From assembly GCA_937873515.1 (NCBI GenBank), contig CALMYB010000013.1:248001-312000 (forward strand): DNA of 64,000 nucleotides, written 5' to 3'. Below the pieces are notes generated by a model that saw only the letters and a program-made list of their open reading frames with translations, was not told the origin of the DNA and did not search any database. A program made the translations under genes and the position numbers. Source of the stretch: an uncultured Acidobacteriota bacterium. GTDB lineage: Bacteria; Acidobacteriota; Blastocatellia; Pyrinomonadales; Pyrinomonadaceae. This document shows, one piece after another, positions 1-10,881 of the stretch (positions within the stretch are counted from its first letter, which is position 1; each line of letters starts with the position of its first letter).

Positions 1-61
1 AGTGCGACAAAGACGATGCCGAAAAAGAGACCCCAAACCCAATATGGATGTTCTACAGGTG

Positions 62-562
62 TCAAACAGGTTCCTCCGAAAGTTTTTTCTCTAAAATCCT
101 CACGATCGACCGCAGGCCGACGGCATCGGTCTCATCAAAGTCGTCAAGCCTATCGCTATCAACGTCCAACACGCCCCAAACTTCATCCCTCGATGAGAAG
201 ATCGGTACCACGATCTCCGATCGCGACTCGCTCGCGCAGGCGATGTGGCCCGGAAATTTATCGACATCCGGAACTATCTGCGTTTCACCGGTTGAAAAAG
301 CCGTGCCGCAAACGCCTTTTCCAAACGCGATGCGCGAACACGCGATCGGCCCCTGAAACGGCCCAACAACAAGCTCGCCGCCCTTCGCGATGTAGAATCC
401 GACCCAAAAGAAGCCGAAAGTCTGCTTGATCGCCGCTGCGATATTGGCCAAATTCGCCGTAACATCGCGTTCACTATTGATCAACGCTGCGATCTGAGGC
501 GCGATCTCGCTGTATGCGGCGGCGCGGTCGGCCGTTTGCGAAACAAATAGCGTTTCAGCCAT
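62..562 (-). CDS. msrC: GAF-domain free methionine-(R)-sulfoxide reductase (fRMsr)
   Basis: This 166-aa cytosolic protein is a single GAF domain that should reduce free L-methionine-(R)-sulfoxide to methionine, an antioxidant repair function. The family-defining cysteines are all visible at Cys75, Cys85 and Cys109. Their 10 and 24 residue spacing equals that of E. coli YebR (84/94/118), within GPIAC, GVCGTA and FPGHIAC contexts. I chose the ATG at 562: the longer open frame to 802 runs through the end of purK and its extra 80 residues look unlike protein. It lies 56 bp downstream of purK on the same strand and may be co-transcribed with it. Length and motifs are typical of the family. Fold and function are family knowledge; operon membership is inferred. 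Confidence 0.9.
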   Translation of the reverse strand: MAETLFVSQTADRAAAYSEIAPQIAALINSERDVTANLANIAAAIKQTFGFFWVGFYIAKGGELVVGPFQGPIACSRIAFGKGVCGTAFSTGETQIVPDVDKFPGHIACASESRSEIVVPIFSSRDEVWGVLDVDSDRLDDFDETDAVGLRSIVRILEKKLSEEPV

Positions 563-618
563 AACAGGACAGTCTAGCCTTTTCGTGTAGGAAAACTCCA
601 AAAGCAAAGGTGAGATTT

Positions 619-1758
619 CTAGGAATCCAACAGACGTTCGCGGGCGGCCCGTACGATCTCGACGGCTCTCCGGGGTGAGTCCGCGACGGCAGTCAGGTGT
701 CCCATTTTCCGGCCCGGACGCGGATCGCTTTTTCCATAAAGGTGAAGTTTGACGGCCGGATCTTTCAGGGCCGCCTGCCAATTCGGCTCGCCGTTCGCCC
801 AAACTTCGCCGAGCAGGTTTGCCATCGCCGCAGGCCGATAATATTCGGTCGAACCGAGCGGCAGGCCGCAGACCGCCCGCACTTGCTGCTCGAATTGCGA
901 CGCTACACAGGCATCGAACGTAAGATGCCCCGAATTGTGCGGCCTCGGTGCGATCTCGTTCACGCGCAGTTCGCCGCTGCTTTCGAGGAAAAATTCCACG
1001 CAGAACGTGCCGACATAGTCGAAAGCCTCGCCGATCGAGCCGGCGATCTCGACAGCTTGCTTCGCTGTCGCGGCGGTAATATCGGCCGGAGCGAAGGAAA
1101 CATCAAGAATGTGATCTGCGTGATCGTTCTCGATGACGCCGTAGTGAGCGAATTCACCTTCTTGCCCACGGGCACAAACGACGGAAACTTCCTTCTCAAA
1201 TGCGACGAACTGCTCGAGTACAGCTTCCTGCCCGTTCAAGGCATCAAATGCGGCCTCGATCTCGCTGTGGGCGTCGATCTTCGCCTGGCCTTTGCCGTCA
1301 TAGCCGAAACCCGCCGTCTTAAGTACCGCAGGCAGGCCAAGTTCCTCGACGCCCTTGAAAAGATCTTCGATCGTGCGGACGCACCGAAATCCCGCGATCG
1401 GGAATCCGTTCGAGGAAAGGAACGTCTTTTCCCGAAGGCGGTTCTGCGTCGTATGAAGGATCTCGCCACGCGGATGAACGGGCACGAACTCGGCCGCGGC
1501 TTCGATCGTCGCCGACGGGACGTTCTCGAACTCGAAAGTGACGACGTCCACGCTTTGAGCGAACGTGCGCACCTCGAAAAGATCGTCGTACGGAGCCGCA
1601 GTTTCGACATCCGCGACCTGTCCCGTTGGCGTGTCGCGTCCCGGCGAGAACGTGTGCACACGATAGCCCATCTTGCGGGCCTCGATCGCCGTCATCCGTC
1701 CGAGCTGTCCGCTCCCGAAGATGCCGATCGTCGAATTTGGAAGGATCACATTTGTCAC
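619..1758 (-). CDS. purK: N5-carboxyaminoimidazole ribonucleotide synthase PurK
   Basis: An ATP-grasp ligase of 379 aa that converts AIR, bicarbonate and ATP to N5-CAIR in purine synthesis. It opens with a dinucleotide-type glycine-rich strand (GIFGSGQLGRM, residues 12-22). The ATP-grasp core carries the lysine/glycine loop GFGYDGKGQ near residues 151-159 and the metal-binding signature NEIAPRPHNSGH near residue 268, all as in PurK. The start is GTG at 1758, since the first in-frame ATG would remove the glycine-rich strand. Its partner purE lies upstream on the same strand, but 411 bp of non-coding DNA separates them, which is unusual for a pair that is normally adjacent or overlapping. Confidence 0.96.
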   Translation of the reverse strand: MTNVILPNSTIGIFGSGQLGRMTAIEARKMGYRVHTFSPGRDTPTGQVADVETAAPYDDLFEVRTFAQSVDVVTFEFENVPSATIEAAAEFVPVHPRGEILHTTQNRLREKTFLSSNGFPIAGFRCVRTIEDLFKGVEELGLPAVLKTAGFGYDGKGQAKIDAHSEIEAAFDALNGQEAVLEQFVAFEKEVSVVCARGQEGEFAHYGVIENDHADHILDVSFAPADITAATAKQAVEIAGSIGEAFDYVGTFCVEFFLESSGELRVNEIAPRPHNSGHLTFDACVASQFEQQVRAVCGLPLGSTEYYRPAAMANLLGEVWANGEPNWQAALKDPAVKLHLYGKSDPRPGRKMGHLTAVADSPRRAVEIVRAARERLLDS

Positions 1759-2169
1759 GTCGAAAAGAACCCCTAGATTAGCACAGGCGCCATTAAGCTG
1801 AAATTTTAGCTATGCAGATGGCATATTCTCGGTGAATCCTACGCATTTCTGGTTGAGAACCGCATAAGGAGCCAATCTAAACAAAAATGGACGCATATTA
1901 GTGTCCCACGTTGTCCCACGTTGTCCCACGCCCCTTGTGGGACAAATAAGTCTAGTGATGTCATCAGTTAGCGGCAATTTGGAAAGAAAAATAAAAACAA
2001 ATTCAAAGAGCAAATCACAACATCTGTTTCGATGCCTATCTATGAGTGTATCACACTTGTCAAGGCCTTCTCCTGCGGTTTTCCAATCGCCTGAAAGGCC
2101 GAGCAAAGCTACACAATTCGCCGTAGTCGTTTCGACGCAGCAGACGTAACGACTTCGGGTCTAATGCCG
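1759..2169. other. Long non-coding gap between purE and purK
   Basis: This 411-bp stretch separates two purine genes that are usually contiguous. It is more AT-rich than its flanks and has short open frames but nothing with a recognisable family, codon pattern or ribosome-binding site. A 98-codon frame on the minus strand (1810-2106) would translate the repeat at 1901-1945. It looks like either eroded coding sequence or chance. The only clear structure is that repeat. Confidence 0.6.
1901..1945. repeat. Triple direct repeat TTGTCCCACG plus an inverted copy
   Basis: Three head-to-tail copies of a 10-mer (g/tTGTCCCACG at 1901, 1911 and 1921) are followed after CCCCTT by the reverse complement GTGGGACAA (1937-1945). 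The last direct copy and the inverted copy can form a 9-bp perfect hairpin. The 10-bp period equals one helical turn, so binding sites would be on one face of the DNA. A regulator array upstream of purK or a remnant of a mobile element are both possible; neither is shown. Confidence 0.8.
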
Positions 2170-2667
2170 CTAGTTGAGATCTGTTTTTAGTACGGTCTTA
2201 GTTTGTCTCGACCGGAATTTATGAAGTTTTTTGCGAAGCTCAGGGCGTGAGTTCGCGAGGATGGCGACGGCGAGCAGCGCGGCATTCTTTGCGCCCGACT
2301 GCCCGATAGCGAGCGTGCCGACAGGAACCCCTGCGGGCATCTGCACGATCGAGAGGAGCGAATCCATTCCCTTCAACGCTTTTGATTCGACAGGCACGCC
2401 AAGCACCGGCAGCACCGTCTGCGAGGCACACATTCCCGGCAAATGTGCCGCTCCGCCCGCACCCGCGATGATAACCTCGATGCCGCGTGATTCCGCCGAC
2501 TTTGCGAACTCGAAAAGCAGGTCGGGCGTGCGATGAGCCGAAACTATCTTGCTCTCGAACGGCACGCCGAATTCCTCGAGCACAAGCGCAGCCTGCTCCA
2601 TCGTCGGCCAGTCGCTCTTGCTGCCCATTATGATCGAGACGTGCGGGTTTTTGACCTTTTTTGCCAT
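2170..2667 (-). CDS. purE: N5-carboxyaminoimidazole ribonucleotide mutase PurE
   Basis: Class I PurE of 165 aa, which isomerises N5-CAIR to CAIR, the step after PurK. The family signatures are plain: [14 protein letters not shown] near the N-terminus (phosphate loop), SAHRTP with the catalytic histidine near residue 45, and [12 protein letters not shown] in the middle. The basic C-terminal tail (about 20 residues) is a little longer than usual. The gene begins only 17 bp after the RES toxin gene on the same strand, so a transcript starting at the toxin-antitoxin promoter would read into purE unless it has its own promoter. Confidence 0.97.
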   Translation of the reverse strand: MAKKVKNPHVSIIMGSKSDWPTMEQAALVLEEFGVPFESKIVSAHRTPDLLFEFAKSAESRGIEVIIAGAGGAAHLPGMCASQTVLPVLGVPVESKALKGMDSLLSIVQMPAGVPVGTLAIGQSGAKNAALLAVAILANSRPELRKKLHKFRSRQTKTVLKTDLN

Positions 2668-2684
2668 ACTGCGAAAAAACCTTT

Positions 2685-3143
2685 TTACTTAAAAATACGT
2701 CCATCAAAAGGAAAGGCTTCCATACTCAAAACCTTAAGCCCCTTGAACTCGTTGTGATGCGGGTTCGCTAAAAGGTTATAGTCACCTTTCGTAACTGCAG
2801 ATGGAACTTTGAGAATACACGCTCGGCCATTCAGAAGGAAAGCATCGCCGATCGCGCGAGTCGCCTCGACGTATGGAAATGAGTTCCAGCCCGTCGGCAG
2901 TTCCGAGGCATTGATCACCTCAATGGAGACATTCCCCGGGATCGAGATCGTCATCATGACGAGATCCGTCGGGATCGTAGCAAGCGTTAGGTGAACTGCC
3001 ACCTCGGCCATCGCCAGGGATCGGTTAGAGGCAAGGTACAAAAGTTCAGAGCCTGCAAAATTCCAACGACCGCCTTTGAGCGCCGCACCTTTGCCGGACA
3101 ACGGCATCGCATATTTCTTACGAACAAGCCGAAACGCCTCCAT
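2685..3143 (-). CDS. RES-domain toxin (NAD+ phosphorylase family)
   Basis: A 152-aa RES-domain protein, the toxin half of a type II RES/Xre pair. Characterised members deplete cellular NAD+ by phosphorolysis or hydrolysis. The family pattern is visible: [16 protein letters not shown] at the start, [16 protein letters not shown], then [11 protein letters not shown] containing the conserved glutamate. The length is normal and no frameshift is seen. Its start codon overlaps the antitoxin stop by one base (TGATG on the coding strand), so translation is coupled and antitoxin comes first. purE follows 17 bp downstream. Substrate specificity cannot be read from sequence. Confidence 0.88.
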   Translation of the reverse strand: MEAFRLVRKKYAMPLSGKGAALKGGRWNFAGSELLYLASNRSLAMAEVAVHLTLATIPTDLVMMTISIPGNVSIEVINASELPTGWNSFPYVEATRAIGDAFLLNGRACILKVPSAVTKGDYNLLANPHHNEFKGLKVLSMEAFPFDGRIFK

Positions 3144-3619
3144 CAGGCGAAAATACCATGGTCGATGCGCACGAGTTCAGCAAGGACCATTTCCTTTCCG
3201 TAAGAATCCCTAAGCAGGTCAAATGGCTTCACACTGCCCAAAGCAAAGTTCGACGTATCTAGCCATAGACGAAATTTTTCTACCGAGCCAAAAGTTTCGA
3301 CGCCGGCTTTGGTAACCTCGGCCATCTCGATTATCTTTTCCGACTGCAATGGCTTGAAAGGCTTCAATGAGGTTTTGTAACGGCTCAAGGATTTTGCCGA
3401 AACATCGAGCAGCATCGCCCAGTCGCTGTCTTTGAGCGGCGTTACGCCTTTTATCAAAGCAAACAGCGAATACGGAACCCCGGCCCGGATAACGGAGATC
3501 ATCATCATCTTGTCCGAGAGGAATTCGTGATATGTCGGCGCCTTGCGTCTCTGCGTCTTAGAATCGCGTCCCGCGAAGATGACCGCGATCTCTTTGTTCA
3601 ATTTCTCCTCGATCGTCAT
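3143..3619 (-). CDS. Xre/MbcA/ParS-family antitoxin with DUF2384 toxin-binding domain
   Basis: A 158-aa antitoxin paired with the RES toxin. The middle of the protein (about residues 45-95) fits the Xre-like helix-turn-helix, with SAKSLSRYK as probable recognition region. The C-terminus carries the MbcA/ParS toxin-binding signature: FGSVEKFRLWL, then ALGSVKPFDLL, ending in RIDHGIFA, which is characteristic of the family. It is first in the module and overlaps the toxin gene by one base. The start at 3619 lies 8 bp after a candidate -10 box, and a perfect palindrome lies 30 bp upstream, consistent with autorepression. Cognate pairing is inferred from adjacency and family. Confidence 0.87.
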   Translation of the reverse strand: MTIEEKLNKEIAVIFAGRDSKTQRRKAPTYHEFLSDKMMMISVIRAGVPYSLFALIKGVTPLKDSDWAMLLDVSAKSLSRYKTSLKPFKPLQSEKIIEMAEVTKAGVETFGSVEKFRLWLDTSNFALGSVKPFDLLRDSYGKEMVLAELVRIDHGIFA

Positions 3620-3627
3620 CAGTTACA

Positions 3628-3671
3628 ACAATACCGCGTATGCGGACATTTGTCCACGCCTTTTGGACAAA
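3628..3671 (-). promoter_or_regulatory. Candidate promoter and palindromic operator of the RES/Xre module
   Basis: A perfect 8-bp inverted repeat, TTTGTCCA-N7-TGGACAAA (3649-3671), lies just upstream of the antitoxin. A third half-site makes a second palindrome, GGACA-TT-TGTCC (3644-3655), which overlaps it. On the minus strand TGGACA (3651-3656) and TATTGT (3628-3633) are separated by exactly 17 bp, forming a plausible sigma70-type promoter whose -35 box lies inside the palindromes. This would suit repression by the Xre antitoxin. The -10 box ends 8 bp before the start codon, so the mRNA would have almost no leader. Confidence 0.6.
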
Positions 3672-3713
3672 CTTCCTCTAGTTCAGTATTCGGCACTTTT
3701 TCACTGAGGCTGT

Positions 3714-5273
3714 TCACTGCGGCATCATCGTTCGGACCTTGACCACGCGCTCCTCGACATTCGGCGTGTAGGTCTTGAATGTCTTTAGATACTTGACCAT
3801 AGCATCGAGTATATCGACGCCGGTGGCCTTATATGAGTCCGCTTTGCCAAATGCAAAAAAACCATCGCCGCCATCCGCTAAGTAGTTGGATGTCAACACT
3901 TTATACGTCTTATTGTCGTCGATCGGTTCGCCTTTGATCGTGCAATCCACTATCCGTCGGCCGACCGGTTTGTTATCAGAATATGCGATCTCGACGCCTT
4001 TTGATACCTGTAGAATGCCGTTGGTCAAACCCGCACCGTGCTCAAAGGCTTCTCGAAGGTAGCGGCCTTTTATTTCGAGCTGGACGATCGTGTTCGGGAA
4101 AGGAAATACCGAGATCAGCTTGCCGACGGTGACATCGCCGGGATCGATATCCTCGCGCAATCCGCCGCTGTTGGTCACGGCGAAGTCGTATTCGGGATAT
4201 GCGGCGAGCATAGCGTCCGCAGTCATATTCCCCATCGGAGAACTTTCGCCATACGAACGCGTGATAGGCCCCGTGACGGTCGTCACTTTCTCGTCCGTGA
4301 TGGCCTTCAGCTTGTTCTTCCACTTATTGATGACGGCGACCATCGCCGGGTCGTCCTCGACCTCGTCATCGTACAGATAGTTGTAGTGGTTCTTGTAATC
4401 GACGATCTTGTCTAGTTTCTTGTCGTAGGTGATCTCGAGTTTGCCGAGTTCGATCGTGTATGCATCGGTCGAGACGATGATCGTGCCGTTCGCGACGATC
4501 GGCTTCGGCGTGCCGCTGTGCGGATGGCCTGTGATCATCAGATCGACGCCGGGAACGGCTTTCGCAAGATCGATGTCGTGCTGATGGTTGCGGATAACGT
4601 CCGCCTCGCCGCCGGTCGATTGCGTGCCGGGAATCCCGATGTGAATAAGCAGAATGATGAGGTCGGTCTTCGGCTGCAGCTCTTTGATGTACTTCCGCAA
4701 ATATACTTTCTCATCGCGGACCTCGACGCCCTTTACCATTACGGGCGCGACCGTATCTTCGAACGCGAACTTCTCGTGCAGGCCGATGATACCGAGCCGA
4801 ATGCCGTTCACTTCCTTGATGATGTATGGGTGCGGCCAATGGAGCTTATTCGTGCCTTTGACGACGATGTTGCCGTTCAGAAGCGGGAATTTTGCAAGCT
4901 GGAACTGCTTGTACGCATTCTCCCAGCCGTAATCGTATTCGTGATTACCGACGCACGCGGCATCAAGCCCGAGATAATTCGCCGCGTCGATGATCGCCTC
5001 GCCTTTAGTGAGCGAACTCATATACGGCCCGGCAAAAAAGTCGCCCGCGTCAAAGTAAACTGTGTTCGGGTTCGCCGCCTTTTCCTGCTTTACGAGTGTC
5101 GCTATATTCGCAAAACCGCCGACCTTTCGCGTCGTACTCACCCACGGAACGATCAGGGGTTCTAAGTGCGAATGGAGGTCATTCGTGTAAAGAACCGTGA
5201 GTTTCTGGGCCGGTGCGTTCGGAACGCAAACAATGAGAAATACAAAGACAAACAACGATGCGAACTTTTTCAT
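3714..5273 (-). CDS. Exported 5'-nucleotidase / UDP-sugar hydrolase family protein
   Basis: A 519-aa exported metallophosphoesterase of the UshA/5'-nucleotidase family, which dephosphorylates extracellular nucleotides so that nucleosides can be salvaged. A signal peptide (residues 1-22, ending APA-Q) precedes the metal-site motifs YTNDLHSHLEP, DAGDFFAG, GNHEYDYG, LLIHIG and GHPHSGT. The C-terminal domain, with TNSGGLREDIDPG and VFPFPN, is the substrate-binding 5_nucleotid_C domain. A strong AGGAGG-type ribosome site supports the start at 5273. It is transcribed divergently from the isocitrate dehydrogenase gene. The exact substrate is not determinable. A periplasmic location is inferred. Confidence 0.92.
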   Translation of the reverse strand: MKKFASLFVFVFLIVCVPNAPAQKLTVLYTNDLHSHLEPLIVPWVSTTRKVGGFANIATLVKQEKAANPNTVYFDAGDFFAGPYMSSLTKGEAIIDAANYLGLDAACVGNHEYDYGWENAYKQFQLAKFPLLNGNIVVKGTNKLHWPHPYIIKEVNGIRLGIIGLHEKFAFEDTVAPVMVKGVEVRDEKVYLRKYIKELQPKTDLIILLIHIGIPGTQSTGGEADVIRNHQHDIDLAKAVPGVDLMITGHPHSGTPKPIVANGTIIVSTDAYTIELGKLEITYDKKLDKIVDYKNHYNYLYDDEVEDDPAMVAVINKWKNKLKAITDEKVTTVTGPITRSYGESSPMGNMTADAMLAAYPEYDFAVTNSGGLREDIDPGDVTVGKLISVFPFPNTIVQLEIKGRYLREAFEHGAGLTNGILQVSKGVEIAYSDNKPVGRRIVDCTIKGEPIDDNKTYKVLTSNYLADGGDGFFAFGKADSYKATGVDILDAMVKYLKTFKTYTPNVEERVVKVRTMMPQ

Positions 5274-5307
5274 TTCTTCTCCCCTCCTCGGTTTCGGTCG
5301 CGGCTAG

Positions 5308-7752
<2,445 letters not shown>

Positions 7753-7816
7753 CAGCGATGCTTGATTTTGCAGCCAGCGCGCCGGGCGGACTCGGCATCA
7801 TAATCACTTGTCCCGT

Positions 7817-8812
7817 ATGAGTTTCTTTGTAAGAACCATCTTCCTTGCGAGTGTTTTTGCGGCAGGTTATGTGCCTGCGGTCAATGCCCAGTTTCCACAG
7901 GCGCAACGAGCCCGCGAGCGGATGCAGCAAACTTCGCAAGACCCCAACGCTCCGCAGAAACCCGTTTTTCGCCCGAAGACCAACGTTGACGTAACGATGG
8001 TGCTTGCGAAGAAGGATGTTGCCTCATTCGCCCAAGCACAGCCGATCGCTGTTAAGACTGCAGCGGACGGCGATCCGCTCTGGCTCTATATTCGTTTCAA
8101 GGATGAATTGGGCAAATATGTTTTCCGCACGCATGGTGAAGGAGGCGACCGATATCTGCTCGCCCTGGAGATCGGAAAGCCCGGCATCATGGGCACGGCA
8201 ATGCACTACATTCTCTCATTCACAGAGCCCGAGCTGACAAAGAAAGAGATCAAGGTCGCGCTCACGAGCGGTGTCTGGGGAAGGAACAATTCACTGCCGA
8301 TCTTTCTGCGCAGCGTTGCCGATCCCGAAAAGAAGATCGCCGCCAATAATCTCAGCCTCACAAGTATGTTCGGATTTCCGCGCTCTTCGACCGACGACCT
8401 TGCGCGGATCACGATCGTGACCGACCGCTCGAAAGGCAATCCGCTGTACGAGAAGATGTTCGGCGAATATAAAAAGGACGTTATCCGGGGCAATGCGGCA
8501 GACCTGCTCCCGAAAGAGGGAACGTTCGATGATGCCGGAATTCGGGCCCGCCTGACCGCTACGCTTCGTGATTCGGGCATCGTTCCAAGCCGGCTCTATT
8601 TTGCGGCGGATGATTGGCTCGAATTCAGCGATCAGCCGATGCGCGTGATGGAAAAGCGGAAGATGAATGCCGTTTTTATCTACGACCGCGACGGCGGTTG
8701 TTACTTCGGTACGGCTGAGATCACCCAACCTTATGACCCGATGCTGAGATCATACGGTGCCTCGACCTTCACGATCGAGCACGAGATAGCACGGCCGTGC
8801 GAGGTAAAGTAG
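7817..8812 (+). CDS. Exported protein of unknown function
   Basis: A 331-aa protein with a signal peptide (about residues 1-25, ending NAQ), so it should act in the periplasm or on the surface. I do not recognise a family. After a Gln/Pro-rich stretch to about residue 55 the remainder has alternating hydrophobic/charged strands compatible with a beta-rich fold. A repeated theme of loading or effect wording is absent and no catalytic motif is evident. The ATG at 7817 is preferred over a TTG three codons earlier because it starts directly at the signal peptide. It is convergent with phhB, the two stop codons being one base apart. Confidence 0.7.
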   Translation: MSFFVRTIFLASVFAAGYVPAVNAQFPQAQRARERMQQTSQDPNAPQKPVFRPKTNVDVTMVLAKKDVASFAQAQPIAVKTAADGDPLWLYIRFKDELGKYVFRTHGEGGDRYLLALEIGKPGIMGTAMHYILSFTEPELTKKEIKVALTSGVWGRNNSLPIFLRSVADPEKKIAANNLSLTSMFGFPRSSTDDLARITIVTDRSKGNPLYEKMFGEYKKDVIRGNAADLLPKEGTFDDAGIRARLTATLRDSGIVPSRLYFAADDWLEFSDQPMRVMEKRKMNAVFIYDRDGGCYFGTAEITQPYDPMLRSYGASTFTIEHEIARPCEVK

Positions 8813-8813
8813 A

Positions 8814-9095
8814 TTAAAGCTCGTCGATCGCCTTTGCGGCTGCAATATCCACGTCGGTTATGCCGCCTCGGTCGTGCGTTGTAAGGCGAATTTCGGCAAA
8901 ACCCCAACCGAACTTGATGTCCGGATGGTGATCGGCGGTCTCGGCGATCTCGGCGACCTTATTTACGAAGGCCAAGGCAGCGGTGAAATTGTCGAACTTA
9001 TAGTGCCTGACGAGCTCCTTTCCATCGACCGACCAGCCGGTCAGAGAGCCAAGCTCAGCAGCCAGCTCATCTTCTTTCAGTACACGTCTTTCCAT
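8814..9095 (-). CDS. phhB: Pterin-4a-carbinolamine dehydratase
   Basis: A 93-aa protein of the PCD/DCoH family, which dehydrates 4a-hydroxytetrahydrobiopterin to recycle the cofactor of aromatic amino-acid hydroxylases. The active-site histidines are present: the His56-His57-Pro58-Asp59 motif and His74 in TTHDRGG, and the family pattern LTDVDI-type end (ITDVDIAAAKAID) is seen. Length is normal. It is on the opposite strand to its neighbours, with no hydroxylase gene in the window, which is common: many bacteria carry it with a molybdopterin-related or unknown partner. Confidence 0.93.
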   Translation of the reverse strand: MERRVLKEDELAAELGSLTGWSVDGKELVRHYKFDNFTAALAFVNKVAEIAETADHHPDIKFGWGFAEIRLTTHDRGGITDVDIAAAKAIDEL

Positions 9096-9150
9096 TGCGA
9101 ATGCGACTCTCCCATATTTTCGGTATAATCTTGAGTTTTGACCTTCTAAA

Positions 9151-9633
9151 ATGGCTTCAAAACGTTTTACATTTGCTATTAAGATCCTGTTTGCGGCGAT
9201 TTTGCCCGTAATGCTGCTTGCGTGCGGCTCGTCAAAGCCGGCCGCTTCGCCCGTTGAGACCTTTGAGACCTACGTCAAAGCTCTTAAGAAGAAAGATTAT
9301 ACCTCAGCAAAAATACTGCTTTCTGCCGCGACCATCAAAATGCACGAGCAGGAGGCAAAAGCGCAAAATACGACCGTTGACGAGATCATCAAACGCGGTT
9401 CGCTGGTGGCAGACGGCCAAACGACCGTAAAGTATCGCAACGAAAAGATCGACGGCGACAAGGCAACGATCGAATTGCAAGATTCGTTCGGCTCTTGGGA
9501 AACGATCCATTTCGTTCGTGAAGACGGCGTCTGGAAGCTCGACATAGCCGCGAGTGCTCAGGACATCATCAAGGATGTTGACGATCAGGACAAGATCTTT
9601 GATCAGCTGAGCAACTCGAACGTGCATCCGTAA
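9151..9633 (+). CDS. Putative lipoprotein, NTF2-like/DUF4878-type
   Basis: A 160-aa predicted lipoprotein. Residues 1-25 form a type II signal with lipobox LLAC, giving Cys25 as the lipidated residue. What follows looks like the small NTF2-like domain of DUF4878 proteins: an opening helix with a 'ETFETYVKALKKKDY' pattern, then strands ending in FVREDGVWKLD, a hallmark of that fold. No enzymatic residues are evident. It precedes the DUF1015-pdxH gene cluster by 24 bp. Family assignment is by pattern only. Confidence 0.75.
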   Translation: MASKRFTFAIKILFAAILPVMLLACGSSKPAASPVETFETYVKALKKKDYTSAKILLSAATIKMHEQEAKAQNTTVDEIIKRGSLVADGQTTVKYRNEKIDGDKATIELQDSFGSWETIHFVREDGVWKLDIAASAQDIIKDVDDQDKIFDQLSNSNVHP

Positions 9634-9657
9634 AAAAACTTCTTTAAGAAATTCTTT

Positions 9658-10881
9658 GTGTCAGAGATCAAACCCTTAACACCATACAGGCCCGCAGCGG
9701 GACGCGAAGGCGAGGTTACGTGCCTGCCCTTCGACGTCTTTTACGGCGCGGAGGTTCACGAGATCATAACCGTGAACCCGAACAGTTTTTTGCGGGTAAC
9801 GCGGTCGGAGAATGACTTTCCCGACGATGCAGAGCCGACCCGCGACGAGATCCTAGGCCGTGCAAAAGATAATCTCGATCGCTTGATACGCGACGGTATA
9901 TTGATCCGCGACCCCGAACCCGCATTCTATGTCTATCGTCTTTCGGGCAACGGCCGTTCTCAGAGCGGCGTTATCGCGGGCTGCTCGCTCGACGAATACG
10001 AAGCGGGGAAGATCAAGCGGCATGAGAAGACACAGCCGGATAAGGTCGCTGACCGCACACAACACATTGTTCATCTGGGTGCCCAGACGGGTTTGATATT
10101 TCTCGCTTTCCGCGGCACCGCAAAGATCGGGGAATTGCTGCGAGAGGCGATCCTGTCGCAACCGATCTATGACCTCGGATGTGATACCGGCGTTACGCAC
10201 ACGATCTGGAAATGCACAAACACTGATGACTGGATCAAGGCCTTCGAGGAGGTGCCGACGATCTACATCGCCGACGGCCATCACAGACTTGAAAGCGCGC
10301 TGAAAGCGCGTGATATCCTGCGGGCCGAAGATCCGAACGCAAAAGATGGGCAGTTCGATCACGTTCTGGCCGGTCTTTTTCCGGCCGAGGACCTAACGAT
10401 ACTTGCGTACAATCGCGCCGTCGAAGATCTTAACGGCCTAACGGGATCCGAACTTATCGCAAAGCTGGCCGAGAATTTTGACGTTCAAGAAACAACGGAA
10501 ACAACACCCGCTCGGCACGGCGGGATCGCGATGTACACCGGCGGAAAATGGTATAAGCTTACACGTAGGAGCGGTGCCGCGGAACCGAACGATCCGGTCG
10601 ACCGGCTCGACGTGAGCATCCTTCAGAATGAGATACTCGCTCCGATCCTTGGCATAAATGATCCACGAACTGATAAGCGGATCCAATTCGTCGGAGGCCA
10701 ACGAGGCATCAAGGAGCTTGAGAGGTTGGTTGACAGCGGCGAGGCCGCGGTCGCATTTTCGCTCTTTGCGACGACAATGGATGACCTATTGGCCGTTTCC
10801 GATGCGGACGAGATCATGCCGCCAAAGTCCACATGGTTTGAACCGAAACTTCGCGACGGGTTTATCGTGAATCCTCTTTAA
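9658..10881 (+). CDS. DUF1015 family protein
   Basis: A 407-aa cytosolic protein of the DUF1015 family (COG4198), whose biochemical role is not established. Family marks are the N-terminal segment LTPYRPAAG with YxVVxxxPxxLxxVx-like VNPNSFLRVTR, and the DGHHR motif (YIADGHHRLESA) in the middle. The start is GTG at 9658, matching where family homology begins. Its stop codon is followed immediately by the pdxH start, so the two are translated from one message. In other genomes DUF1015 genes are often beside serine-pathway genes, which fits a link to PLP-dependent metabolism, but that is inference. Confidence 0.88.
   Translation: MSEIKPLTPYRPAAGREGEVTCLPFDVFYGAEVHEIITVNPNSFLRVTRSENDFPDDAEPTRDEILGRAKDNLDRLIRDGILIRDPEPAFYVYRLSGNGRSQSGVIAGCSLDEYEAGKIKRHEKTQPDKVADRTQHIVHLGAQTGLIFLAFRGTAKIGELLREAILSQPIYDLGCDTGVTHTIWKCTNTDDWIKAFEEVPTIYIADGHHRLESALKARDILRAEDPNAKDGQFDHVLAGLFPAEDLTILAYNRAVEDLNGLTGSELIAKLAENFDVQETTETTPARHGGIAMYTGGKWYKLTRRSGAAEPNDPVDRLDVSILQNEILAPILGINDPRTDKRIQFVGGQRGIKELERLVDSGEAAVAFSLFATTMDDLLAVSDADEIMPPKSTWFEPKLRDGFIVNPL

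Noticed and set aside
697-1776. A 359-codon open frame on the plus strand over purK
   Set aside because: It is the antisense of a well-conserved gene in a high-GC genome, where long antisense frames are common. It has no family signature or ribosome site.
1901-1945. CRISPR-like tandem repeat
   Set aside because: The units are adjoining 10-mers without spacers, and one copy is inverted. No cas genes are present.
1810-2106. A 98-codon minus-strand frame in the purE-purK gap
   Set aside because: It translates the tandem repeat and has no ribosome site or recognisable domain. An integrase-tail resemblance (VGQRGTTWD) is too short to support.
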